Part shown: in pieces, positions 34,901-46,900 of the stretch | Numbering within the stretch: the stretch's first letter is position 1 | Layout: each line of letters starts with the position of its first letter | Assembly: GCA_023079485.1 (NCBI GenBank) | Contig: CM041083.1 | Coordinates: 65,529,196 to 65,593,195 of the forward strand | From: Archilochus colubris | Taxonomy: Eukaryota > Chordata > Aves > Apodiformes > Trochilidae | Direction: 5' to 3' | Length of the DNA: 64,000 bases | Translations under genes and position numbers: made by a program | Notes under the pieces: model-generated | Told to the model about the DNA's origin: nothing | The model's input: the letters and a program-made list of their open reading frames with translations, nothing else | The model's database searches: none

Positions 34901-37900
34901 CCCACGCAGTAACATTCAAAGAGGAAGAATATGGATCACTATTCCCTAACTCAGGACTCTCACCAGATTTCAGTGCCGGCTGAGAAAATACTTCTTTCTT
35001 GTTCTCCTGCTTTTCTTTTTTCACAAGAACGTATTTCTGCAAAAGATAAACACAAGACTTGGAAAGGGCAGAAACAAACATCATCTCCTTTGCCTTTCAG
35101 CTGACTGACTGAAAAAGAATTTTCTATTCTGCTATTAAAAAGGGAAACTTTGCTGAGCTTTCCTTTACACAGCCTTCAGTTTTTCCAGGGAAATCTGTGG
35201 CAGCACAAAGAAATGCCTGAGTCTAACCCCTGATTCTGCTATCAGACCCTGAGCAGCACTTCTTCCTGATGGGAGCCCTGCTTCACTTCACTCACACCAT
35301 TCCCAAACCCATCATTTCATGCTTCCTTTCTCCTGCTTTGCTCCAGGGAAAAGCCCCGGCTTCCTGCTCCAACCTGATGACAACTTCCAGGGAAAGGAGC
35401 AAAGCAGCTGCAGCAAGGGCTGGGCCCAGCTCAGAACCAAGCTCTCAGGTCCTCCTGGATTTTCCCCCTACCCTCCTCAGCCCCATCATGGAAACCTCCC
35501 TATCCCTCACAGAAAGTACCTCTGAAGCCAGGAGAACATCAAGGCCTTCTTTCTCCAGTCGTGGCACAGCTGGCAGGGCACCTACACACCAGGGAAGAAC
35601 GGAGTCAATCACCACTTTAGTTCCTTTCCTGAGCAGTAGCATTCAGAGAGGAAGAACCTGGATCACTATTCCCTAACTCAGGACTCTCACCAGATTTCAG
35701 TGCCGGCTGAGAAGATACTTCTATTTTCTTCTTCTCCTTCTCCTCTTTTTCTGTAGGAAATTCCTTCTACAGGAGATCAAACACATGAGTTGGAAAGGGC
35801 AGAAATAAACATCATCTCCTTTGCCTTGCAGCTGACTGATTGAAAAAGAATTTTCTACTCTGCTAGGAAAAAGGGAAACTTTGCTGAGCTTTCCTTTACA
35901 CAGCCTTCAGTTTTTCCAGGGAAATCTGTGGCAGCACAAAGAAATGCCTGAGTCTGACCCCTGCTTCTGCTATCAGACCCTGAGCAGCACTTCTTCCTCA
36001 CGGGAGCCCCACGTCACTTCACTTACACCATCCCCAAACTCATCATTTCATGCTTCTATTATCCTGCTTTGCTCCAGGGAAAAGTCCCGGCTTCCTGCTC
36101 CAACCTGATGACAACTTCCAGGGAAAGGAGCAAAGCAGCTGCAGCAAGGGCTGGGCCCAGCTCAGAACCAAGCTCTCAGGTCCTCCTGGATTTTCCCCCT
36201 ACCCTCCCCAGTCCCATCATGGCAACCTCCCTATCCCACACAGAAAGTACCTCTAAATACTGGAGAAATTCAAGGTCTTCTAAATCCAGCACTCCCATGT
36301 CTGGCAGGGTACCTAAACACCAGGCAAACATGGAGACATTCAGTGGATTTTGTTCTCTCTGCTTTGCCCATCACTCAGGCCCTGCAGTCCAAAGATGAGC
36401 AGTGCTTCTGCTGCACAAGGACAAACTACCCAGGGAGCCTTATCCAAGGCTTTCCCTCCCTGCCACCTGCTTGCCATCACCCTCTACCTCCCTTCTCAAA
36501 AACTAAGCAAGCTGTAACTTGCTTTAACTGCTGCTATCAGAAAACCATGCTGTTTATAACAGGGATATACTTGGTTTCAGGCCATACATAGGCTCGCTGG
36601 CCCTTGTTCTTCTTTTCTTTTTTCACAAGAACTTCCTTCTGCAAGAGATCAAACACAAGAGTTGGAAAGGGCAGAAACAAACATCATCTCCTTCGCCTTT
36701 CAGCTGACTGACTGAAAAACCCTGTTTTCTTCTGCAAGGAAAAAGGGAAACTTTGCTGAGCTTTCCTTTACACAGCCTTCAGTTTTTCCAGGGAAATCTG
36801 TGGCAGCACAAAGAAATGCCTGAGTCTAACCCCTGCTTCTGCTATAAGACCCTGAGCAGCACTTCTTCCTCATGGGAGCCGCGCTTCATTTAACTTACAC
36901 CATCCCCAAACCCATCATTTCATGCTTCTTTTCTCCTGCTTTTCTCCTGCTTTGCTCCAGGGAAAAGCCCCGGCTTCCTGCTCCAACCTGATGACAACTT
37001 CCAGGGAAAGGAGCAAAGCAGCTGCAGCAAGGGCTGGGCCCAGCTCAGAACCAAGCTCTCAGGTCCTCCTGGATTTTCCCCCTACCCTCCCCAGCCCCAT
37101 CATGGCAACCTCCCTATCCCTCACAGAAAGTACCTCTGAAGCCAGGAGAACATCAAGGCCTTCTTTCTCCAGTCGTGGCACAGCTGGCAGGGCACCTACA
37201 CACCAGGGAAGAACGGAGTCAATCACCACTTTAGTTCCTTTCCTGAGCAGTAGCATTCAGAGAGGAAGAACCTGGATCACTATTCCCTAACTCAGGACTC
37301 TCACCAGATTTCGGTGCCGGCTGAGAAGATACTTCTATTTTCTTCTTCTCCTTCTCTTCTTTTTCTGTAGGAAATTCCTTCTACAGGAGATCAAACACAT
37401 GAGTTGGAAAGGTCAGCAATAAACATCATCTCCTTTGCCTTCATTGATTGATTGATAAACAATTTTTGATTCCACAAGGAAAAAGGGAAACTTTGCTGAG
37501 CTTTCCTTTACACAGCCTTCAGTTTTTCCAGGGAAATCTGTGGCAGCACAAAGAAATGCCTGAGTCTAACCCCTGCTTCTGCTATCAGACCCTGAGCAGC
37601 ACTTCTTCCTCATGGGAGCCCCATGTCACTTCACTTACACCATCCCCAAACTCATCATTTCATGCTTCTATTATCCTGCTTTGCTCCAGGGAAAAGCCCC
37701 AGCTTCCTGCTCCAACCTGATGACAACTTCCAGGGAAAGGAGCAAAGCAGCTGCAGCAAGGGCTGGGCCCAGCTCAGAACCAAGCTCTCAGGTCCTCCTG
37801 GATTTTCCCCCTACCCTCCCCAGCCCCATCATGGCAACCTCCCTATCCCACACAGAAAGTACCTCTAAATACTGGAGAAATTCAAGGTCTTCTAAATCCA

Positions 37901-40900
37901 GCACTCCCATGTCTGGCAGGGTACCTAAACACCAGGCAAACATGGAGACATTCAGTGGATTTTGTTCTCTCTGCTTTGCCCATCACTCAGGCCCTGCAGT
38001 CCAAAGATGAGCAGTGCTTCTGCTGCACAAGGACAAACTACCCAGGGAGCCTTATCCAAGGCTTTCCTCACACCCAGCCACACCTTAATACCTTCCCTTC
38101 ACAATGCTTCCTCCTCTTGCTCCCTTTCTCCAAGAAGGGGGCTGAGCAGAACAGCTGACACAGCTGACACCAACAACATCCAGGAAGAACCTGCATCACT
38201 ATTCCCTAACTCAGGACTCTCACCAGATTTCAGAGCCTCCTTAGAAGCTCCTTCTTCCTTGTTCTTCTTTTCTTTTTTCACAAGAACTTCCTTCTGCAAG
38301 AGATCAAACACAAGAGTTGGAAAGGGCAGAAACAAACATCATCTCCTTCGCCTTTCAGCTGACTGACTGAAAAACCCTGTTTTCTTCTGCAAGGAAAAAG
38401 GGAAACTTTGCTGAGCTTTCCTTTACACAGCCTTCAGTTTTTCCAGGGAAATCTGTGGCAGCACAAAGAAATGCCTGAGTCTAACCCCTGCTTCTGCTAT
38501 AAGACCCTGAGCAGCACTTCTTCCTCATGGGAGCCGCGCTTCATTTAACTTACACCATCCCCAAACCCATCATTTCATGCTTCTTTTCTCCTGCTTTTCT
38601 CCTGCTTTGCTCCAGGGAAAAGCCCCGGCTTCCTGCTCCAACTTGATGACAACTTCCAGGGAAAGGAGCAAAGCAGCTGCAGCAAGGGCTGGGCCCAGCT
38701 CAGAACCAAGCTCTCAGGTCCTCCTGGATTTTCCCCCTACCCTCCCCAGCCCCATCATGGCAACCTCCCTATCCCTCACAGAAAGTACCTCTGAAGCCAG
38801 GAGAACATCAAGGCCTTCTTTCTCCAGTCGTGGCACAGCTGGCAGGGCACCTACACACCAGGGAAGAACGGAGTCAATCACCACTTTAGTTCCTTTCCTG
38901 AGCAGTAGCATTCAGAGAGGAAGAACCTGGATCACTATTCCCTAACTCAGGACTCTCACCAGATTTCGGTGCCGGCTGAGAAGATACTTCTATTTTCTTC
39001 TTCTCCTTCTCTTCTTTTTCTGTAGGAAATTCCTTCTACAGGAGATCAAACACATGAGTTGGAAAGGTCAGCAATAAACATCATCTCCTTTGCCTTCATT
39101 GATTGATTGATAAACAATTTTTGATTCCACAAGGAAAAAGGGAAACTTTGCTGAGCTTTCCTTTACACAGCCTTCAGTTTTTCCAGGGAAATCTGTGGCA
39201 GCACAAAGAAATGCCTGAGTCTAACCCCTGCTTCTGCTATCAGACCCTGAGCAGCACTTCTTCCTCATGGGAGCCCCATGTCACTTCACTTACACCATCC
39301 CCAAACTCATCATTTCATGCTTCTATTATCCTGCTTTGCTCCAGGGAAAAGCCCCAGCTTCCTGCTCCAACCTGATGACAACTTCCAGGGAAAGGAGCAA
39401 AGCAGCTGCAGCAAGGGCTGGGCCCAGCTCAGAACCAAGCTCTCAGGTCCTCCTGGATTTTCCCCCTACCCTCCCCAGCCCCATCATGGCAACCTCCCTA
39501 TCCCACACAGAAAGTACCTCTAAATACTGGAGAAATTCAAGGTCTTCTAAATCCAGCACTCCCATGTCTGGCAGGGTACCTAAACACCAGGCAAACATGG
39601 AGACATTCAGTGGATTTTGTTCTCTCTGCTTTGCCCATCACTCAGGCCCTGCAGTCCAAAGATGAGCAGTGCTTCTGCTGCACAAGGACAAACTACCCAG
39701 GGAGCCTTATCCAAGGCTTTCCTCACACCCAGCCACACCTTAATATCTTCCCTTCAAAATGCTTCCTCCTCTTGCTCCCTTTCTCCAAGAAGGGGGCTGA
39801 GCAGAACAGCTGACACCAACAACATCCAGGAAGAACCTGCATCACTATTCCCTAACTCAGGACTCTCACCAGATTTCAGAGCCTCCTTAGAAGCTCCTTC
39901 TTCCTTGTTCTTCTTTTCTTTTTTCACAAGAACTTCCTTCTGCAAGAGATCAAACACAAGAGTTGGAAAGGGCAGAAACAAACATCATCTCCTTCGCCTT
40001 TCAGCTGACTGACTGAAAAACCCTGTTTTCTTCTGCAAGGAAAAAGGGAAACTTTGCTGAGCTTTCCTTTACACAGCCTTCAGTTTTTCCAGGGAAATCT
40101 GTGGCAGCACAAAGAAATGCCTGAGTCTAACCCCTGCTTCTGCTATAAGACCCTGAGCAGCACTTCTTCCTCATGGGAGCCGCGCTTCATTTAACTTACA
40201 CCATCCCCAAACCCATCATTTCATGCTTCTTTTCTCCTGCTTTTCTCCTGCTTTGCTCCAGGGAAAAGCCCCGGCTTCCTGCTCCAACTTGATGACAACT
40301 TCCAGGGAAAGGAGCAAAGCAGCTGCAGCAAGGGCTGGGCCCAGCTCAGAACCAAGCTCTCAGGTCCTCCTGGATTTTCCCCCTACCCTCCCCAGCCCCA
40401 TCATGGCAACCTCCCTATCCCTCACAGAAAGTACCTCTGAAGCCAGGAGAACATCAAGGCCTTCTTTCTCCAGTCGTGGCACAGCTGGCAGGGCACCTAC
40501 ACACCAGGGAAGAACGGAGTCAATCACCACTTTAGTTCCTTTCCTGAGCAGTAGCATTCAGAGAGGAAGAACCTGGATCACTATTCCCTAACTCAGGACT
40601 CTCACCAGATTTCGGTGCCGGCTGAGAAGATACTTCTATTTTCTTCTTCTCCTTCTCTTCTTTTTCTGTAGGAAATTCCTTCTACAGGAGATCAAACACA
40701 TGAGTTGGAAAGGTCAGCAATAAACATCATCTCCTTTGCCTTCATTGATTGATTGATAAACAATTTTTGATTCCACAAGGAAAAAGGGAAACTTTGCTGA
40801 GCTTTCCTTTACACAGCCTTCAGTTTTTCCAGGGAAATCTGTGGCAGCACAAAGAAATGCCTGAGTCTAACCCCTGCTTCTGCTATCAGACCCTGAGCAG

Positions 40901-43900
40901 CACTTCTTCCTCATGGGAGCCCCATGTCACTTCACTTACACCATCCCCAAACTCATCATTTCATGCTTCTATTATCCTGCTTTGCTCCAGGGAAAAGCCC
41001 CAGCTTCCTGCTCCAACCTGATGACAACTTCCAGGGAAAGGAGCAAAGCAGCTGCAGCAAGGGCTGGGCCCAGCTCAGAACCAAGCTCTCAGGTCCTACT
41101 GGATTTTCCCCCTACCCTCCCCAGCCCCATCATGGCAACCTCCCTATCCCGCACAGAAAGTACCTCTAAATACTGGAGAAATTCAAGGTCTTCTAAATCC
41201 AGCACTCCCATGTCTGGCAGGGTACCTAAACACCAGGCAAACATGGAGACATTCAGTGGATTTTGTTCTCTCTGCTTTGCCCATCACTCAGGCCCTGCAG
41301 TCCAAAGATGAGCAGTGCTTCTGCTGCACAAGGACAAACTACCCAGGGAGCCTTATCCAAGGCTTTCCTCACACCCAGCCACACCTTAATATCTTCCCTT
41401 CAAAATGCTTCCTCCTCTTGCTCCCTTTCTCCAAGAAGGGGGCTGAGCAGAACAGCTGACACCAACAACATCCAGGAAGAATATGGATCACTATTCCCTA
41501 ACTCAGGACGCTCACCAGATTTCGGTGCCGGGTGAGAAACTACTTCTTTCTTGTTCTCCTGCTTTTCTTTTTTCACAAGAACATACTTCTGCAAAAGAGC
41601 AAAAACAAGACTTGGAAAGGGCAGAAACAAACATCATCTCCTTTGCCTTTCAGCTGACTAACTGAAAAAGAATTTTCTATTCTGCTATTAAAAAGGGAAA
41701 CTTTGCTGAGCTTTCCTTTACACAGCCTTCAGTTTTTCCAGGGAAATCTGTGGCAGCACAAAGAAATGCCTGAGTCTGACCCCTGCTTCTGCTATCAGAC
41801 CCTGAACAGCACTTCTTTCTCATGGGAGCCCCGCTTCATTTCACTTACACCATCCCCAAACCCATCATTTCATACTTCTTTTCTCCTGCTTTGCTCCAGG
41901 GAAAAGCCCCGGCTTCCTGCTCCAACTTGATGACAACTTCCAGGGAAAGGAGCAAAGCAGCTTCAGCAAGGGCTGGGCCCAGCTCAGAACCAACCTCTCA
42001 GGTCCTCCTGGATTTTCCCCCTACCCTCCCCAGCCCCATCATGGCAACCTCCCTATCCCTCACAGAAAGTACCTCTGAAGCCAGGAGAAAACCAAGGTCT
42101 TCTTCCTCCAGTGGTGGCACAGCTGGCAGGGCACCTACACACCAGGGAAGAACGGAGTCAATCACCACTTTAGTTCCTTTCCTGAGCAGCAGCATTCAGA
42201 GAGGAAGAACCTGGATCACTATTCCCTAACTCAAGACTCTCACCAGATTTCGGTGCCGGCTGAGAAGATACTTCTAATTTCTTCTTCTCCTTCTCTTCTT
42301 TTTCTGTAGGAAATTCCTTCTACAGGAGATCAAACACAAGAGTTGGAAAGGGCAGAAACAAACATCATCTCCTTTGCCTTCAGCTGACTAACTGAAAAAG
42401 AATTTTCTATTCTGCTAGGAAAAAGGGAAACTTTGCTGAGCTTTCCTTTACACAGCCTTCAGTTTTTCCAGGGAAATCTGTGGCAGCACAAAGAAATGCC
42501 TGAGTCTGACCCCTGCTTCTGCTATCAGACCCTGAGCAGCACTTCTTCCTCACGGGAGCCCCGCTTCACTTCACTTACACCATCCCCAAACCCATCATTT
42601 CATGCTTCTATTATCCTGCTTTGCTCCAGGGAAAAGCCCCGGCTTCCTGCTCCAACCTGATGACAACTTCCATGGAAACGAGCAAAGCAGCTACAGCAAG
42701 GACTGGGCCCAGCTCAGAACCAAGCTCTCAGGTCCCCCTGGATTTTCCTCCTACCCTCCCCAGCCCCATCATGGCAACCTCCCTATCCCGCACAGAAAGT
42801 ACCTCTAAATACTGGAGAAATTCAATGTCTTCTAAATCCAGCACTCCCATGCCTGGCAGGGTACCTACGCACCAGGGAAACATGGAGACATTCAGTGGAT
42901 TTTGTTCTCTCTGCTTTGCCCATCACTCAGGCCCTGCAGTCCAAAGATGAGCAGTGCTTCTGCTGCACAAGGACAAACTACCCAGGGAGCCTTATCCAAG
43001 GCTTTCCTCACACCCAGCCACACCTTAATACCTTCCCTTCACAATGCTTCCTCCTCTTGCTCCCTTTCTCCAAGAAGGGGGCTGAGCAGAACACCTGACA
43101 CAGCTGACACCAACAACATCCAGGAAGAACCTGGATCACTATTCCCTAACTCACGACTCTCACCAGATTTCGGTGCCGGCTGAGAAGATACTTCTGATTT
43201 CTTCTTCTCCTTCTCCTCTTTTTCTGTAGGAAATTCCTCCTACAAGAGATCAAACACAAGAGTTGTAAAGGGCAGAAATAAACATCATCTCCTTTGCCTT
43301 CAGCTGACTGACTGAAAAAAAGTTTTTGATTCTACAAGGCGGAAGGGAAACTTTGCTGAGCTTTCCTTTAAACAGGCTTCAGTTTTTCCAGGGAAATCTG
43401 TGGCAGCACAAAGAAATGCCTGAGTCTGACCCCTGCTTCTGCTATCAGACCCTGAGCAGCACTTCTTCCTCACGGGAGCCCCACTTAACTTCACTTACAC
43501 CGTTCCCAAACCCATCATTTCATGTTTCTTTTATCCTCCAACCTGATGACAACTTCCATGGAAACGAACAAAGCAGCTGCAGCAACTGCTGGGCCCAGCT
43601 CAGAACCAAGCTCTCAGGTCCTCCTGGATTTTCCCCCTACCCTCCCCAGCCCCATCATGGCAACCTCCCTATCCCTCACAGAAAGTACCTCTGAAGCCAG
43701 GAGAAAATCAAGGTCTTCTTCCTCCAGTCGTGGCACAGCTGGTAGGGCACCTACACACCAAGGAAGAACGGAGTCAATCACCACTTTAGTTCCTTTCCTG
43801 AGCAGCAGCATTCAGAGAGGAAGAACCTGGATCACTATTCCCTAACTCAGGACGCTCACCAGATTTCGGTGCCGGGTGAGAAACTACTTCTTTCTTGTTC

Positions 43901-46900
43901 TCCTGCTTTTCTTTTTGCACAAGAACGTACTTCTGCAAAAGAGCAAACACAAGAGTTGGAAAGGGCAGAAATAAACATCATCTCCTTTGCCTTCAGCTGA
44001 CTGACTGAAAAAAAGTTTTTGATTCCACAAGGCAGAAGGGAAACTTTGCTGAGCTTTCCTTTACACAGCCTTCAGTTTTTCCAGGGAAATCTGTGGCAGC
44101 ACAAAGAAATGCCTGAGTCTGACCCCTGCTTCTGCTATCAGACCCTGAGCAGCACTTCTTCCTCATGGGAGCCCCGCTTCACTTCACTTACACCATCCCC
44201 AAACCCATCATTTCATGCTTCTATTCTCCTGCTTTTCTCCTGCTTTGCTCCAGGGAAAAGCCCCGGCTTCCTGCTCCAACCTGATGACAACTTCCAGGGA
44301 AAGGAGCAAAGCAGCTTCAGCAAGGGCTGGGCCCAGCTCAGAACCAAGCTCTCAGGGCCTCCTGGATTTTCCCCCTACCCTCCCCAGCCCCATCATGGCA
44401 ACCTCCCTATCCCTCACAGAAAGTACCTCTGAAGCCAGGAGAACATCAAGGCCTTCTTTCTTCTTCGGCCGCACAGCTGGCAGGGCACCTACACACCAGG
44501 GAAGAACGGAGTCAATCACCACTTTAGTTCCTTTCCTGAGCAGCAGCATTCAGAGAGGAAGAACCTGGATCACTATTCCCTAACTCAGGACTCTCACCAG
44601 ATTTCGGTGCCGGCTGAGAAGATACTTCTATTTTCTTCTTCTCCTTCTCTTCTTTTTCTGTAGAAAATTCCTTCTACAGGAGATAAAACACAAGAGTTGG
44701 AAAGGGCAGAAATAAACATCATCTCCTTTGTCTTCATTCATTGATTGATAAACAATTTTTGACTCCACAAGGCAAAAGGGAAACTTTGCTGAGCTTTCCT
44801 TTACACAGCCTTCAGTTTTTTCTAGAGAAATCTGTGGCAGCACAAAGAAATGCCTGAGTCTGACCCCTGCTTCTGCTATCAGACCCTGAGCAGCACTTCT
44901 TCCTCACGGGAGCCCCGCTTCACTTCACTTACACCATTCCCAAACCCATCATTTCATTCTTCTATTATCCTGCTTTGCTCCAGGGAAAAGCCCCGGCTTC
45001 CTGCTCCAACCTGATGACAACTTCCATGGAAACGAGCAAAGCAGCTGCAGCAAGGGCTGGGCCCAGCTCAGAACATAGCTCTCAGGACCTACTGGATTTT
45101 CCCTGTACCTTCCCCAGCCCCATCATGGCAACCTCCCTATCCCGCACAGAAAGTACCTCTAAATACTGGAGAAATTCAAGGTCTTCTAAATCCAGCACTC
45201 CCATGCCTGGCAGGGTACCTACGCACCAAGGAAACATGGAGACATTCAGTGGATTTTGTTCTCTCTGCTTTGCTCATCACTCAGGCCCTGCAGTCCAAAG
45301 ATGAGCAGTGCTTCTGCTGCACAAGGACAAACTACCCAGGGAGCCTTATCCAAGGCTTTCCTCACACCCAGCCACACCTTAATACCTTCCCTTCACAATG
45401 CTTCCTCCTCTTGCTCCCTTTCTCCAAGAAGGGGGCTGAGCAGAACACCTGACACAGCTGACACCAACAACATCCAGGAAGAACCTGGATCACTATTCCC
45501 TAACTCACGACTCTCACCAGATTTCGGTGCTGGCTGAGAAGATACTTCTGATTTCTTCTTCTCCTTCTCCTCTTTTTCTGTAGGAAATTTCTTCTACAGG
45601 AAATCAAACACATGATTTGGAAAGGGCAGAAACAAACATCATCTCCTTTGCCTTCAGCTGACTGACTGAAAAAAAGTTTTTGATTCCACAAGGCAGAAGG
45701 GAAACTTTGCTGAGCTTTCCTTTACACAGCCTTCAGTTTTTCCAGGGAAATCGTTGGCAGCACAAAAAAATGCCTGAGTCTGACCCCTGCTTCTGCTATC
45801 AGACCCTGAGCAGCACTTCTTCCTCACGGGAGCCCCGCTTCACTTCACTGACACCATCCCCAAACCCATCATTTCATGCTTCTTTTCTGCTCCAACCTGA
45901 TGACAACTTCCAGGGAAAGGAGAAATGCAGCTTCAGCAAGGGCCGGACCCAGCTCAGAACCAAGCCCTCAGGTCCTCCTGGATTTTCCCCCTACCCTCCC
46001 CAGCCCCATCATGGCAACCTCCCTATCCCTCACAGAAAGTACCTCTGAAGCCAGGAGAAAACCAAGGTCTTCTTCCTCCAGTCTTGGCATAGCTGGCAGG
46101 GCACCTACACACCAGGGAAGAACGGAGTCAATCACCACTTTAGTTCCTTTCCTGAGCAGTAGCATTCAGAGAGGAAGAACCTGGATCACTATTCCCTAAC
46201 TCAGGACTCTCACCAGATTTCAGAGCCTGCTCAGAAGCTCTTTCTTCTTGATTCTCCTGCTTTTCTTTTTTCACAAGGACTTCCTTCTACAGGAGATCAA
46301 ACACAAGAGTTAGAAAGGGCAGAAATAAACATCATCTCCTTTGCCTTCATTGATTGATTGATAAACAATTTTTGATTCCACAAGGCAAATGGGAAACTTT
46401 GCTGAGCTTTCCTTTACACAGCCTTCAGTTTTTCCAGGAAAATCTGTGGCAGCTCAAAGAAATGCCTGAGTCTAACCCCTGCTTCTGCTATCAGACCCTG
46501 AGCAGCACTTCTTCCTCACGGGAGCCCCGCTTCACTTCACTTACACCATTCCCATACCCTTACCTCTGTAACTGGCTCTGAATTCCTGGGAGAATCAAGG
46601 TCTTCTTTCTCATATGCTGCCATGTCTGGCAGGGTACCTACGCACCAGGGAAACATGGAGACATTCAGTGGATTTTGTTCTCTCTGCTTTGCCCATCACT
46701 CAGGCCCTGCAGTCCAAAGATGAGCAGTGCTTCTGCTGCACAAGGACAAACTACCCAGGGAGCCTTATCCAAGGCTTTCCTCACACCCAGCCACACCTTA
46801 ATACCTTCCCTTCACAATGCTTCCTCCTCTTGCTCCCTTTCTCCAAGAAGGGGGCTGAACAGAACAGCTGACACAGCTGACACCAACAACATCCAGGAAG

